Part shown: in pieces, positions 7,410 to 15,117 of the stretch
How positions within the stretch are numbered: the first letter of the stretch is position 1
Layout of the letters: each line of letters starts with the position of its first letter
NCBI GenBank assembly: GCA_002353825.1
Contig: DEKJ01000049.1
Span: forward strand, 69,419-133,418
Length of the DNA stretch: 64,000 bases
Source of the DNA: Prevotella sp. UBA2725
Lineage (GTDB): Bacteria; Bacteroidota; Bacteroidia; Bacteroidales; Bacteroidaceae
Reading direction: 5' to 3'
The notes under the pieces: model-generated
Seen by the model: only the letters and a program-made list of their open reading frames with translations
Databases searched by the model: none
Told to the model about the DNA's origin: nothing
Made by a program: the position numbers and the translations under genes

Positions 7410-10199
7410 ATGAACAAAATAGCTTCTCTTATTATCTTGACACTATTATACTGTCTGTCTGCCAATGCCGCAGAAATCAATCATAACGTACAGGGACGTG
7501 TAGCCGACAAGATAACCGGCGACCCCATACCCGCCAAGGTGTTCCTGATGGATGCCGACAGTACTATCCTTGCCACTACCAAGGCCACCATTGAGAATGT
7601 CCCCTATCAAGGGCAGATTGCCTTATACGTTTTCAATGGCAAGCGGCTGCAAAAGGGTAAGTACATCATCAAGGCCTCCATGTTAGGTTACAAGGACGCT
7701 TATGAGAATATAACGTTACAGAGTCAGCGGCAGACCACTCTGATAGCCAACCCCATACTGATGGAGCATGACGTCCATGAGCTGCAGGGGGTGACCGTCA
7801 AGGCCACGAAGATAAAAATGGTGATGCACGGCGACACAATTGTGTATAATGCCGATGCCTTCAACCTGGCGGAAGGCAGTATGCTCGACGCACTCGTCGC
7901 CCGTCTGCCAGGTGCACGGTTGACAAGGGAAGGACAGATATTCGTCAACGGGCGGCTCGTCAAGAGTCTGCTGGTCAACGGACGGGATTTCTTCAGCGGC
8001 AATCCGAAGATGGCACTGGAGAATCTGCCTTCTTATACTGTGAGCAAGATAAAGGTTTATGATAGGGAAGGTCAAAACTCTCGTCTCATGCAGAGGGACA
8101 TGGGCGACAAGAGCCTGGTGATGGATGTCAAGTTGAAGAAAGAATACCTCGCCACGCTCTTTGGCAACGTCGAGGCAGGAGCGGGATCTGACGGACGCTT
8201 CGCGCTGAAAGGGTTCGGCATGAAGTCGTCTCGCAAAGAAATGTTCTTCGCTTTCACCAACATCAACAACCTCAGTGACAATCAGAAGGCCGACATGACA
8301 GGCCGATGGACTCCGCAAGATGCGCCAAACGGCCCGCTGACCAACCGATCGGCAAATGTCAGCTATGCAAGATTCTTCGACAGCAGTATGGACAAGTGGC
8401 TCAGTACACAAAACACCATCTCGCATGATGACATTGACTTGCAAACGAGAAAGAATATAGAGACCTTCTTGCCAGGAGGAAACCTTGTCAGGCTGTCACA
8501 GAGCCAAGCCGACACGAAGACGACTGTCTTTGACAGCCAGAATGCCTTGCACTACGGCGAGAGCGGCAATTACTCCACCATGACCAGCCTCAACTTCCAC
8601 TACAAGCGCAATAGGAAATACGCAGACGCAGACGCCGCCAGCTCCGATTCTACCTCTCTGTTGAACGAACTCGTGGAGCGAAGCATGGACAAAAGCGAGA
8701 ACTATCATTTGACGTTGTCAAACAGCAGTACGCTGAAGCATATCATCGACCTGCTGCATTCCGATTTCAGCATGGAGTATGACAAGCTACATGGAAACTC
8801 GTTCTCGCTCTACGACCTGAGATATGCGGAGGCAAGTCAGGCGCGCGACTTCCGCAACAAATATCAGATTAATGACAGCAGACACTGGGATGTGAAGGAA
8901 GGCATTGCCTACGACTGGAATTGGCCGGGCTGGAGCCTGAGACCGCAATATCAATATGAATATAAATACAACAAGACCAACAACGCACTTTACAGGCTTG
9001 ACAAGCTTGAAGGCCACGACAGCACGCGTTATGACCTTCTCCCGTCATCACGGGCAGCCTTGCTGAAAGTGCTCGACCACAACAACAGCTATTACTATAC
9101 AGAATACCAGAATCATCACCGGCTGATGCTGGAATGGGAAATCAATGCCGCCACTGGTCGCAACAAGATGAACATAGAATACGGCTACATCCGACTTCCC
9201 CTTCGCTTCGTCAGCAAGAATCTCTATTACACACGAGTAGGGCGGCATGATGTGTCTGCACATGAAGTGTTCTTCGAACCGGAAGCTTTCTTCTCTGGCG
9301 GCAGGTCGGTCCGATGGGAACTGAACGCCGTCATCAAGTCAGAGATACCCGATTTGGTCAAGAAGGTGGACTACCGCGACGACTCAGACCCACTGTTCCT
9401 CATCTCCGGCAACCCGAATCTGAAAAACTTCCACCGCTATCAGACTTCGCTCCTCTTACGCCATGAGGGCAACGGACAGCGGATGTGGAACGCCTCAGTT
9501 AAATACGACAAGACCGACAACGACATCGCATACGCAACCCTCTACGACATGCGCACAGGCATCTCTACCATCATGCCCGTCAGTGTCAACGGCAATTGGC
9601 GCGTAGAAGGACAGACGGGGCTGACCCTGCCACTGGACAGTGCTCGCCGCTGGACCATCGACAACCAACTGTCCGCGCGCTACGACCACAATGTCGACAT
9701 GACGACCACTGAGGAGAACGTGGCAATCATGCGCAGCATCGTCAACAACTGGCAGATGGGCGATGAGGTAAAGCTGAGCTTCCGCCCGAATGACCGGATA
9801 GACTTTGCACTTCTGGCCGGTGGAACGTACTACTATATCCACAGTCGGCGAAGTGGCTTCACCAATGTCCACGCCGGTGACTACAAAGTAGGTCTTACAA
9901 CAGAGTTTCAACTTCCGTGGGACATCGCCTTGGGTTCAGACATGACATTATACGCCCGTCGGGGGTACTATGAAAGCATGATGAACACCACAGACTGGGT
10001 GTGGAACGCCCATCTGAGCCGCAGCTTCCTAAAAGGCGCTTTAGTCGCCAAGCTGACAGGATTTGACTTGCTGCACCAGCTGACCAACACCCGCTACGAG
10101 ATGAACGCCCAAGGCCGGTCGGAACTCTCCTACAACAGCCTGCCCCGCTATGTCATGCTCTCGCTGGCGTGGAAGTTCAATGCTAACCCCAAGCGCTAA
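7410..10199 (+). CDS. Outer-membrane beta-barrel protein with carboxypeptidase-like N-domain
   Basis: A 929-residue protein. The ATG at 7410 gives a clean signal peptide (MNKIASLIILTLLYCLSANA). Residues about 25-115 form a CarboxypepD_reg-like Ig fold (VQGRVADKITGDPIPAKVFL), followed by a TonB-plug-like domain (HELQGVTVKATK, IFVNGRLVKSLLVNGRDFF) and a long barrel of alternating aromatic strands ending YVMLSLAWKFN. This matches the 'outer membrane beta-barrel family protein' group, which resembles TonB receptors. No SusD follows. It closes the sigma cassette, and the M56 gene converges on it from the other side. Ligand unknown; it may be a surface transporter or a secretion-type barrel. Confidence 0.8.
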   Translation: MNKIASLIILTLLYCLSANAAEINHNVQGRVADKITGDPIPAKVFLMDADSTILATTKATIENVPYQGQIALYVFNGKRLQKGKYIIKASMLGYKDAYENITLQSQRQTTLIANPILMEHDVHELQGVTVKATKIKMVMHGDTIVYNADAFNLAEGSMLDALVARLPGARLTREGQIFVNGRLVKSLLVNGRDFFSGNPKMALENLPSYTVSKIKVYDREGQNSRLMQRDMGDKSLVMDVKLKKEYLATLFGNVEAGAGSDGRFALKGFGMKSSRKEMFFAFTNINNLSDNQKADMTGRWTPQDAPNGPLTNRSANVSYARFFDSSMDKWLSTQNTISHDDIDLQTRKNIETFLPGGNLVRLSQSQADTKTTVFDSQNALHYGESGNYSTMTSLNFHYKRNRKYADADAASSDSTSLLNELVERSMDKSENYHLTLSNSSTLKHIIDLLHSDFSMEYDKLHGNSFSLYDLRYAEASQARDFRNKYQINDSRHWDVKEGIAYDWNWPGWSLRPQYQYEYKYNKTNNALYRLDKLEGHDSTRYDLLPSSRAALLKVLDHNNSYYYTEYQNHHRLMLEWEINAATGRNKMNIEYGYIRLPLRFVSKNLYYTRVGRHDVSAHEVFFEPEAFFSGGRSVRWELNAVIKSEIPDLVKKVDYRDDSDPLFLISGNPNLKNFHRYQTSLLLRHEGNGQRMWNASVKYDKTDNDIAYATLYDMRTGISTIMPVSVNGNWRVEGQTGLTLPLDSARRWTIDNQLSARYDHNVDMTTTEENVAIMRSIVNNWQMGDEVKLSFRPNDRIDFALLAGGTYYYIHSRRSGFTNVHAGDYKVGLTTEFQLPWDIALGSDMTLYARRGYYESMMNTTDWVWNAHLSRSFLKGALVAKLTGFDLLHQLTNTRYEMNAQGRSELSYNSLPRYVMLSLAWKFNANPKR

Positions 10200-10200
10200 A

Positions 10201-10235
10201 ATCATGGCCGGCGCAAAGATCAACCTCTGATTCTA
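10201..10235 (+). pseudogene. Fragment of a TonB receptor 3' end
   Basis: The 35 bases here match 3958-3992, the last 9 codons, stop and 3' flank of the intact TonB receptor, with two mismatches. It starts right after the stop of the beta-barrel gene and is followed by a terminator hairpin, as in the intact copy. It is too short to be a gene and is read as a recombination scar. Confidence 0.7.
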
Positions 10236-10241
10236 AACAGT

Positions 10242-10280
10242 TTGGCGTGGCGGCAGGCCTTGCGCCAGCCACCACGCCAA
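10242..10280. terminator. Hairpin between convergent genes
   Basis: Perfect arms TTGGCGTGG (10242-10250) and CCACGCCAA (10272-10280), with further pairing in the loop. It lies between the end of the beta-barrel gene (+) and the end of the M56 gene (-) and could stop transcription from both sides. Confidence 0.55.
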
Positions 10281-10295
10281 TATCAGGACACCCGA

Positions 10296-11885
10296 TCAAT
10301 GCATTCTGAAAGATATCGGGATATTATACTTCACATTCACAGGCTTGCCGTCTTTCTTTCCAGGTGTCCAAGCTGGCATACTGCTGACCACGCGCAGTGC
10401 CTCTTGCGCCAGTGCCTCCTTACCTGCGGCTTCCTCCTCCGGCGTTACGGCACTCTTGACCTTTACATCCTTGTGCTCGCCCTCGGCTGGTTTTACCGGT
10501 GTGAACTTGGTGCCGTTGTACACTACTTGTGGGTCGGCCACGGACCCGTCTGACTTGACAACGAAACTGACCACGACACGACCCTGGACACTGTTGTCCC
10601 TGGCAGCGGCGGGATACTGCACGCTCTGGCTCAGATACTGCATCATAGCAGAGGGACCACCATTGAACTGCGGCATCTCGTCGACCACGTTGAAGGCTCC
10701 GTTCTCCTTTGCCTCCTCTGCCTGGGCCTTTTTCGTCGTCACGACAATCACGCCGTTGGCACCTTTCGGTCCATATTTGGCAATATGGGATTTGTCTTTA
10801 AAGACCGCTATCGAGGCGATGGAGGAAGGATCGAGATTCTCAAGCTTCGAATAGGGCAGTTCCTTACCATCAACGACAACTAAGAGGTTCTTAAGCTTGG
10901 CTGTGTCCTTCCGGGCTACTTTCTGCTGAACAATACTTTCCATCGCTGCGGCACTACTTACCGCCATGGGCGCAGGGGCCACGGCTGACTTAGACGAAGC
11001 CATGGCTGCACTGCCGGCAACCTTGTAGTCGGTGACACTCTTTGCCGAGGCGAACAGCGAGACGGCAACAACAGGAAGTACATACATAGCTTTGAGCCAG
11101 GAAAATCTGTTCCTTTTAGGATTATTCATCATTGTGATTCGTTGTTTTAAGGTACTATGATTGATACCATTGACCACAGAGTACCCTGCCGCGGCCATGG
11201 CTTTTCTTACTAACAGGTATTGATACTGGCGCGCATCGGCACCGCTTGAGAGAACCGCCGCGTCAGCCTCATACTCGTGAATGGCCCGCAGATCTGTGCG
11301 CAGCATCCACATACAAGGATTGAACCACTGAAACGACGTGAGAATATCAACGAGCAGCACATCCCATGAATGATGCCGGCGGACATGCTCGCGCTCGTGC
11401 AGCAGGATGGCACGGTCGGGGTGGGCGTAGTCGCTACGCGGCACGACGATGTAGTGCATCCAAGAGAATGGGGATACTTCCCCATCGGCCACGGCGATGA
11501 CGGTGCCGTCGGCCTGCCGGTGCTTCTCGCAGCGGCGGATAAGTATGCATACCTTCGATATCGAAAGAATAATATGTAACAATATCATCATTACGCCTGA
11601 CCAATAGACCACCGGCAGAGCCGTCTGCCACCAAGGAGCAGAAGAAACAGTGGCAGTGACACCGCCGCTGACGACATCTTGCTCCACCGTCGGCATCGCC
11701 GGCAGCACCTCAATGTGGTGGATGGTGATGACGCAGAATGGCAGAACAAAGGAGGCCAAGGCCGTGCCTAACAGCACCACTCGATTGAGCTGATGGGAAC
11801 TGTCACGCGACAGCATGAGGCGGTAGAAGATATAGAACACTGCTATCAGCACCGCTACCCGGAGATCATAATACAGAAAATCCAT
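10296..11885 (-). CDS. M56 (BlaR1-like) membrane metallopeptidase with TonB C-terminal domain
   Basis: A 529-residue protein. Three membrane segments (about residues 8-25, 36-57 and 85-115) precede a zinc-protease domain with HEREH at 163-167 and the third ligand in IHEYEAD near residue 203. A fourth membrane helix is near residue 265. Beyond it lie an Ala/Ser-rich linker, a plug-like segment (LENLDPSSIASIAVFKDKS, then GANGVIVVTTKK) and a TonB C-terminal domain (YPAAARDNSVQGRVVVSFVV). BlaR1-type proteases sense a periplasmic signal and cut the BlaI repressor. The TonB-like tail in place of a penicillin-binding sensor is common in Bacteroidota and suggests sensing through outer-membrane proteins. 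It lies 15 bp downstream of the BlaI gene. Confidence 0.88.
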   Translation of the reverse strand: MDFLYYDLRVAVLIAVFYIFYRLMLSRDSSHQLNRVVLLGTALASFVLPFCVITIHHIEVLPAMPTVEQDVVSGGVTATVSSAPWWQTALPVVYWSGVMMILLHIILSISKVCILIRRCEKHRQADGTVIAVADGEVSPFSWMHYIVVPRSDYAHPDRAILLHEREHVRRHHSWDVLLVDILTSFQWFNPCMWMLRTDLRAIHEYEADAAVLSSGADARQYQYLLVRKAMAAAGYSVVNGINHSTLKQRITMMNNPKRNRFSWLKAMYVLPVVAVSLFASAKSVTDYKVAGSAAMASSKSAVAPAPMAVSSAAAMESIVQQKVARKDTAKLKNLLVVVDGKELPYSKLENLDPSSIASIAVFKDKSHIAKYGPKGANGVIVVTTKKAQAEEAKENGAFNVVDEMPQFNGGPSAMMQYLSQSVQYPAAARDNSVQGRVVVSFVVKSDGSVADPQVVYNGTKFTPVKPAEGEHKDVKVKSAVTPEEEAAGKEALAQEALRVVSSMPAWTPGKKDGKPVNVKYNIPISFRMH

Positions 11886-11900
11886 ATCGCTTTGTTTTCG

Positions 11901-12260
11901 TTACTTGCCCTGCTCTATCTGCTTTATCAAGTCGCGAAGTTCTTCAACAGAAATCTTCTTCTCCTTGACAAAAGCGCTGACCGCCGACAGATAAGAGTCG
12001 TCGAAATAGTTCTTTATCACTCCGGCAAGCGTGTTCTTGCCATAAGCCTCCTCCGTGATGGCAGCCCGGTAGCGATAGCTGTTGCCGACAACCTCGTGGC
12101 TGACAAAACCGTTGCTCTCCAAGATGCGCACCTGGGTGGACACCGTGTTGAAATGGGGCTTGGGGTCTGGATAGAGCTTCAGCAAGTCCTTGACGAACAT
12201 GGGGCCATGCTGCCAAAACATATCCATAATCTCCTTTTCCTTGGCCGTAAGCTTCTTCAT
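11901..12260 (-). CDS. BlaI/MecI/CopY-family repressor
   Basis: A 119-residue winged-helix repressor read from the ATG at 12260 (MKKLTAKEKEIMDMFWQHGP). The N-terminal DNA-binding domain carries the family's KDLL...PHFNTVSTQVRILESNGFVSHE recognition region. The C-terminal half (AYGKNTLAGVIKNYFDDSY onward) is the dimerisation domain, where BlaR1-type proteases usually cut. An in-frame extension to 12317 has no ATG support and would run through the operator. The gene is co-transcribed with the M56 protease. A palindromic site overlapping the promoter (12302-12332) is a likely autoregulatory operator. The targets beyond its own operon are unknown; the facing sigma cassette is one candidate. Confidence 0.88.
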   Translation of the reverse strand: MKKLTAKEKEIMDMFWQHGPMFVKDLLKLYPDPKPHFNTVSTQVRILESNGFVSHEVVGNSYRYRAAITEEAYGKNTLAGVIKNYFDDSYLSAVSAFVKEKKISVEELRDLIKQIEQGK

Positions 12261-12286
12261 TGTCTTCGCTTTTATGTTTCTAACGG

Positions 12287-12332
12287 CAAAGTAACGAAAA
12301 AGATTAGTTCGCACCAACTAATCCACTTAGTT
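12287..12332 (-). promoter_or_regulatory. blaI promoter with overlapping palindromic operator
   Basis: On the minus strand a TTACTTTG box (12294-12287, near the TAnnTTTG consensus) lies about 27 bp before the ATG. Just upstream, GATTAGTT-N6-AACTAATC (12302-12323) is a perfect 8-bp inverted repeat, and AACTAA-N5-TTAGTT (12316-12332) overlaps it as a second one. These cover the expected -33 region, as expected for a repressor binding site. Confidence 0.6.
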
Positions 12333-12390
12333 ATTAGCCTTAATTAAACAGATAAGGGTGTATTTAACGTAAGTTAAGATTCTGTTATCG

Positions 12391-12500
12391 CTCTATCAAG
12401 GCAGGAAGAAGCATTTCATCACCGCCCATAGATATTACGACATCGGCAGTGTAAGCAGCCCGGACTATGGATCATGGCAGGCGCGAAATTTGAATTATAA
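12391..12500 (+). pseudogene. Decayed TonB receptor C-terminus
   Basis: The translation matches the end of the receptor at 1873-3987: FITAHRYYDIGSV, then after a one-base deletion KQPGLWIMAGAKFEL and a stop at 12498-12500. The intact gene reads NITAHRYYDLGSVKQPGLWI and so on. No start or upstream part remains. With the scar at 10201, this is the second leftover of a paralogous receptor. Confidence 0.75.
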
Positions 12501-12524
12501 TGTGAATAATAAAATGTAAAACAA

Positions 12525-12549
12525 AAGGGCGACCATCCGGGCCGCCCTT
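12525..12549 (-). terminator. dnaA terminator
   Basis: On the minus strand AAGGGCG and CGCCCTT (12549-12543 and 12531-12525) flank an 11-base loop and are followed by TTGTTTT. The hairpin starts inside the dnaA stop codon. Confidence 0.75.
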
Positions 12550-13963
12550 ATTTCTTTAGTTTAAACGAGGTCTCTATGCTGACGATCTCAGCAGAGAAAG
12601 CTTTGTCGACCTGAAGTCGTTTCTCTACCTGAGAGCAGGAATGGATGACGGTAGAGTGGTCACGGTTACCGACGAGCTTGCCGATACGACTTGCTGGCAT
12701 CTTCGTGTATTTCTGAGCCAGATACATCGACACCTGACGCGCCACGACAAAGTCGCGCTTGCGGCTCTTCGAGTTGATCTGCGTGGTCGTCACATTATAA
12801 TGCTGGCACACCTTCTCTAAGATATCATCAACCGTGAGCGGACGGTCATCGATCTTCACAGCACGCTTGATGACACGCTCGGCAAGACGCATGTCAATGT
12901 TACAGTTGTATACAATGGAGTAAGCCATCAGGGAGTTGATGACACCTTGCAGGTCACGTACACTCCCACTCGCTGTCTCAGCAATATACTCGATGACGTC
13001 ACGAGGGATATTCAATCCATCCCGCTTAATCTTGTTCTCTAAAATATCGACACAGAGCTTATGGTTCGGTTTCTCCAGCTCAGCGATAAGGCCACAGGAG
13101 AAACGGGTCAGCAACCGGTCGGGCATGTCCTTCAGATCCACCGGAGGCCGGTCGGAAGCGAGGATGATACGCTTACCATTGCGGAAGAGGTTGTTGAAGA
13201 TATGGAAGAACGTGTTGAGCGTTCCCGTCTTGCCCATCCACTCCTGAATATCATCGACGATCAGCATGTCGATGGTCTGGTAGAATGCGATGAACGAGTT
13301 GACGGAGTTCTGCAGCACGGCATTGCTATACTGCACCTGGAAGAGTCGTGCCGAGATATACAGCACACGCTTCTTCGGGAAGATCTCCTTCGTGCGCATG
13401 CCAATGGCGTTGATAAGATGTGTCTTGCCACATCCCGACGGACCATAGATAAACATCGGGTTAAACTGCATGGTACCCGGATGCTCGGCAATAGACATGC
13501 CGACTGAACGCGGCAGCTTATTGCTGTCGCCCTCGATATAATTGGAGAAGGTGAGATGTGGATTAAGCTGTGGATCGAGCTCTTGAGGCTGTGCCGCATC
13601 GAGCGGCGTAGGACTCTCATTGGCACGCTTCACCGGCTTCGGCTTCACGGCGTTGGCGCTGTCTGACCACACCGTCTCCGTACCACCTTTATCTTTTCCC
13701 TCACGGTCTACAACGACCCGGTAAGACAAATGAATCTTAGGACCAAAGCACGCATAAAGCACCTTGGTAAGCAAGTCTAAGAAGTTCTCCTCGAGATACT
13801 CGTAGACAAAAGGACTGGGAACCTGCACGACGATCAGCCTTTGAGCCTCATCAAAATGCTCAAAGACAATCGGCTTAAACCAGGTGCTGTATATCTGCTC
13901 GGTGACATTCTGACGGATAAGCGCCAATGCCTTTTGCCACCGGGGATCTTCTTTTGCTCTCAT
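12548..13963 (-). CDS. dnaA: Chromosomal replication initiator DnaA
   Basis: A 471-residue protein when read from the ATG at 13963. Domain I (residues 1-80) includes the family's WFKPI motif. Domain II is a variable Pro/Gln-rich linker (about 95-135). Domain III is the AAA+ core with Walker A GPSGCGKT (174-181), Walker B MLIVDD (about 233-238) and the sensor segment. Domain IV carries the DnaA-box reading signature VGNRDHSTVIHS. DnaA-ATP binds 9-bp boxes at oriC and melts the origin. A longer frame to 14038 begins with TTG inside the promoter and is not used. No dnaN neighbour and no DnaA-box cluster is visible, so oriC is probably elsewhere. It has its own strong promoter and terminator. Confidence 0.96.
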   Translation of the reverse strand: MRAKEDPRWQKALALIRQNVTEQIYSTWFKPIVFEHFDEAQRLIVVQVPSPFVYEYLEENFLDLLTKVLYACFGPKIHLSYRVVVDREGKDKGGTETVWSDSANAVKPKPVKRANESPTPLDAAQPQELDPQLNPHLTFSNYIEGDSNKLPRSVGMSIAEHPGTMQFNPMFIYGPSGCGKTHLINAIGMRTKEIFPKKRVLYISARLFQVQYSNAVLQNSVNSFIAFYQTIDMLIVDDIQEWMGKTGTLNTFFHIFNNLFRNGKRIILASDRPPVDLKDMPDRLLTRFSCGLIAELEKPNHKLCVDILENKIKRDGLNIPRDVIEYIAETASGSVRDLQGVINSLMAYSIVYNCNIDMRLAERVIKRAVKIDDRPLTVDDILEKVCQHYNVTTTQINSKSRKRDFVVARQVSMYLAQKYTKMPASRIGKLVGNRDHSTVIHSCSQVEKRLQVDKAFSAEIVSIETSFKLKK

Positions 13964-14035
13964 TTTGCTGTCTTGGGGATGTAGATTGCCTGCATCAATA
14001 CGTCTTATCTTCGTCTCATTATTGAAACGTGGATG

Positions 14036-14067
14036 CAAAGCTACACAAAAAATCGGTATGCTGCAAA
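14036..14067 (-). promoter_or_regulatory. dnaA promoter
   Basis: On the minus strand TTTG (14067-14064), 20 bp, then TAGCTTTG (14043-14036): a full match to the Bacteroidota consensus. Transcription should start near 14029, leaving a leader of about 65 bases before the ATG at 13963. Confidence 0.75.
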
Positions 14068-14173
14068 TCGCGTCTCAAACTTCTTTCGCCGCCTCCAAAG
14101 CCTAACCGCTTACAAATGATTTAATTAGACTCGAAGAGACGGCGAATGTTAATATAGTATAATCTTGTGCGTC

Positions 14174-15097
14174 TTATTTGTCCTTCTTCCCGAAGAGCGA
14201 GAAGTGGACATAGCGTTTCGGATGCTTCTTGAGGTCGGTGAGCAGTGAGTCGGCGGAGCGCACGGTGTTGTTCATATTATTATACAGTCCGGGATCACGC
14301 ATCAGCAGTCCGAGAGAGCCGTTGGGCGAGTTGAGCTGTCGCGTCACGCTTTCCACATTGTCGAGCGTGCGGTCGACCTTCGCCAAGGTCTGTGCCACGT
14401 CGAGCTCGGCGAGGTTAGCAGAGAGACGGTCGGCATTGTTCAGTGTCGAGCCAGCCTTACCCATGGCATAGTCGGCCTTGGAGAGGATGCCGGGCACTTT
14501 CCCGTTGGCCTCAGCAACGAGACGGTTCAGTCCGGCAGAGGTGACAGCTAAGTTCGACGAGATGGTCTGGATGTTATGCAGCGAGGCACGGATAGCAGGG
14601 TCGGCAAGGAGCATGTTGACACTCGAGAGGATGCTGTCCACTTTCGGTAACATCGCTGCCACAGCCGGCACAAGCGACTGCACGCTTCCCATGAGACCGG
14701 CATCGAGGTTACCCTGGATGGTGTCACCGGGCTCCACACGCTCCCGAGGGTTGTTAGCCAACAGGAGGTTCATTTTGATGTTGCCCATGAGGTCGCTCAC
14801 GATCTCTGCCGAGGAGCCCTTGGGGATGCGGAGGTCATTGTCGACCTGGAACTCCACGAGCACGCGGCCGCTCTTGTTGTAGTCGTAGATGATCTGCTTG
14901 ACATTGCCCACCTGGTAACCATCGGCATAGATAGGGTTGGACGATGACAGGCCATTGATATTCTGGAAGGATGCATAATAGACCTTGTCCGTGGAGAACA
15001 CGGGCATGCCTTTCAGGAAATGAAGGCCGAAAAAGAGCACGACGATGCCTACTATGGCCACAAGGGCTATCTTGACTTCCTTGGTAAAAAACTTCAT
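14174..15097 (-). CDS. MlaD-family MCE lipid-transport protein
   Basis: A 307-residue inner-membrane protein with one N-terminal membrane helix (about residues 8-27). An MCE domain covers about residues 37-116 (VYYASFQNINGLSSSNPIY, DNDLRIPKGSSAEIVSDLM), and a long helical, coiled-coil-prone C-terminal region follows. MCE proteins form hexameric rings that pass phospholipids between inner and outer membranes with an MlaE permease and MlaF ATPase. Neither partner gene is next to it here. It starts 20 bp downstream of the amidase stop on the same strand, so both belong to one unit of envelope genes. Confidence 0.85.
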   Translation of the reverse strand: MKFFTKEVKIALVAIVGIVVLFFGLHFLKGMPVFSTDKVYYASFQNINGLSSSNPIYADGYQVGNVKQIIYDYNKSGRVLVEFQVDNDLRIPKGSSAEIVSDLMGNIKMNLLLANNPRERVEPGDTIQGNLDAGLMGSVQSLVPAVAAMLPKVDSILSSVNMLLADPAIRASLHNIQTISSNLAVTSAGLNRLVAEANGKVPGILSKADYAMGKAGSTLNNADRLSANLAELDVAQTLAKVDRTLDNVESVTRQLNSPNGSLGLLMRDPGLYNNMNNTVRSADSLLTDLKKHPKRYVHFSLFGKKDK

Positions 15098-15117
15098 ATT
15101 ATCGAATATTATCGGGG

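Noticed and set aside
12261..14173. Replication origin next to dnaA
   Set aside because: No cluster of TTATCCACA-type boxes and no AT-rich unwinding element is visible on either side, and dnaN is absent.
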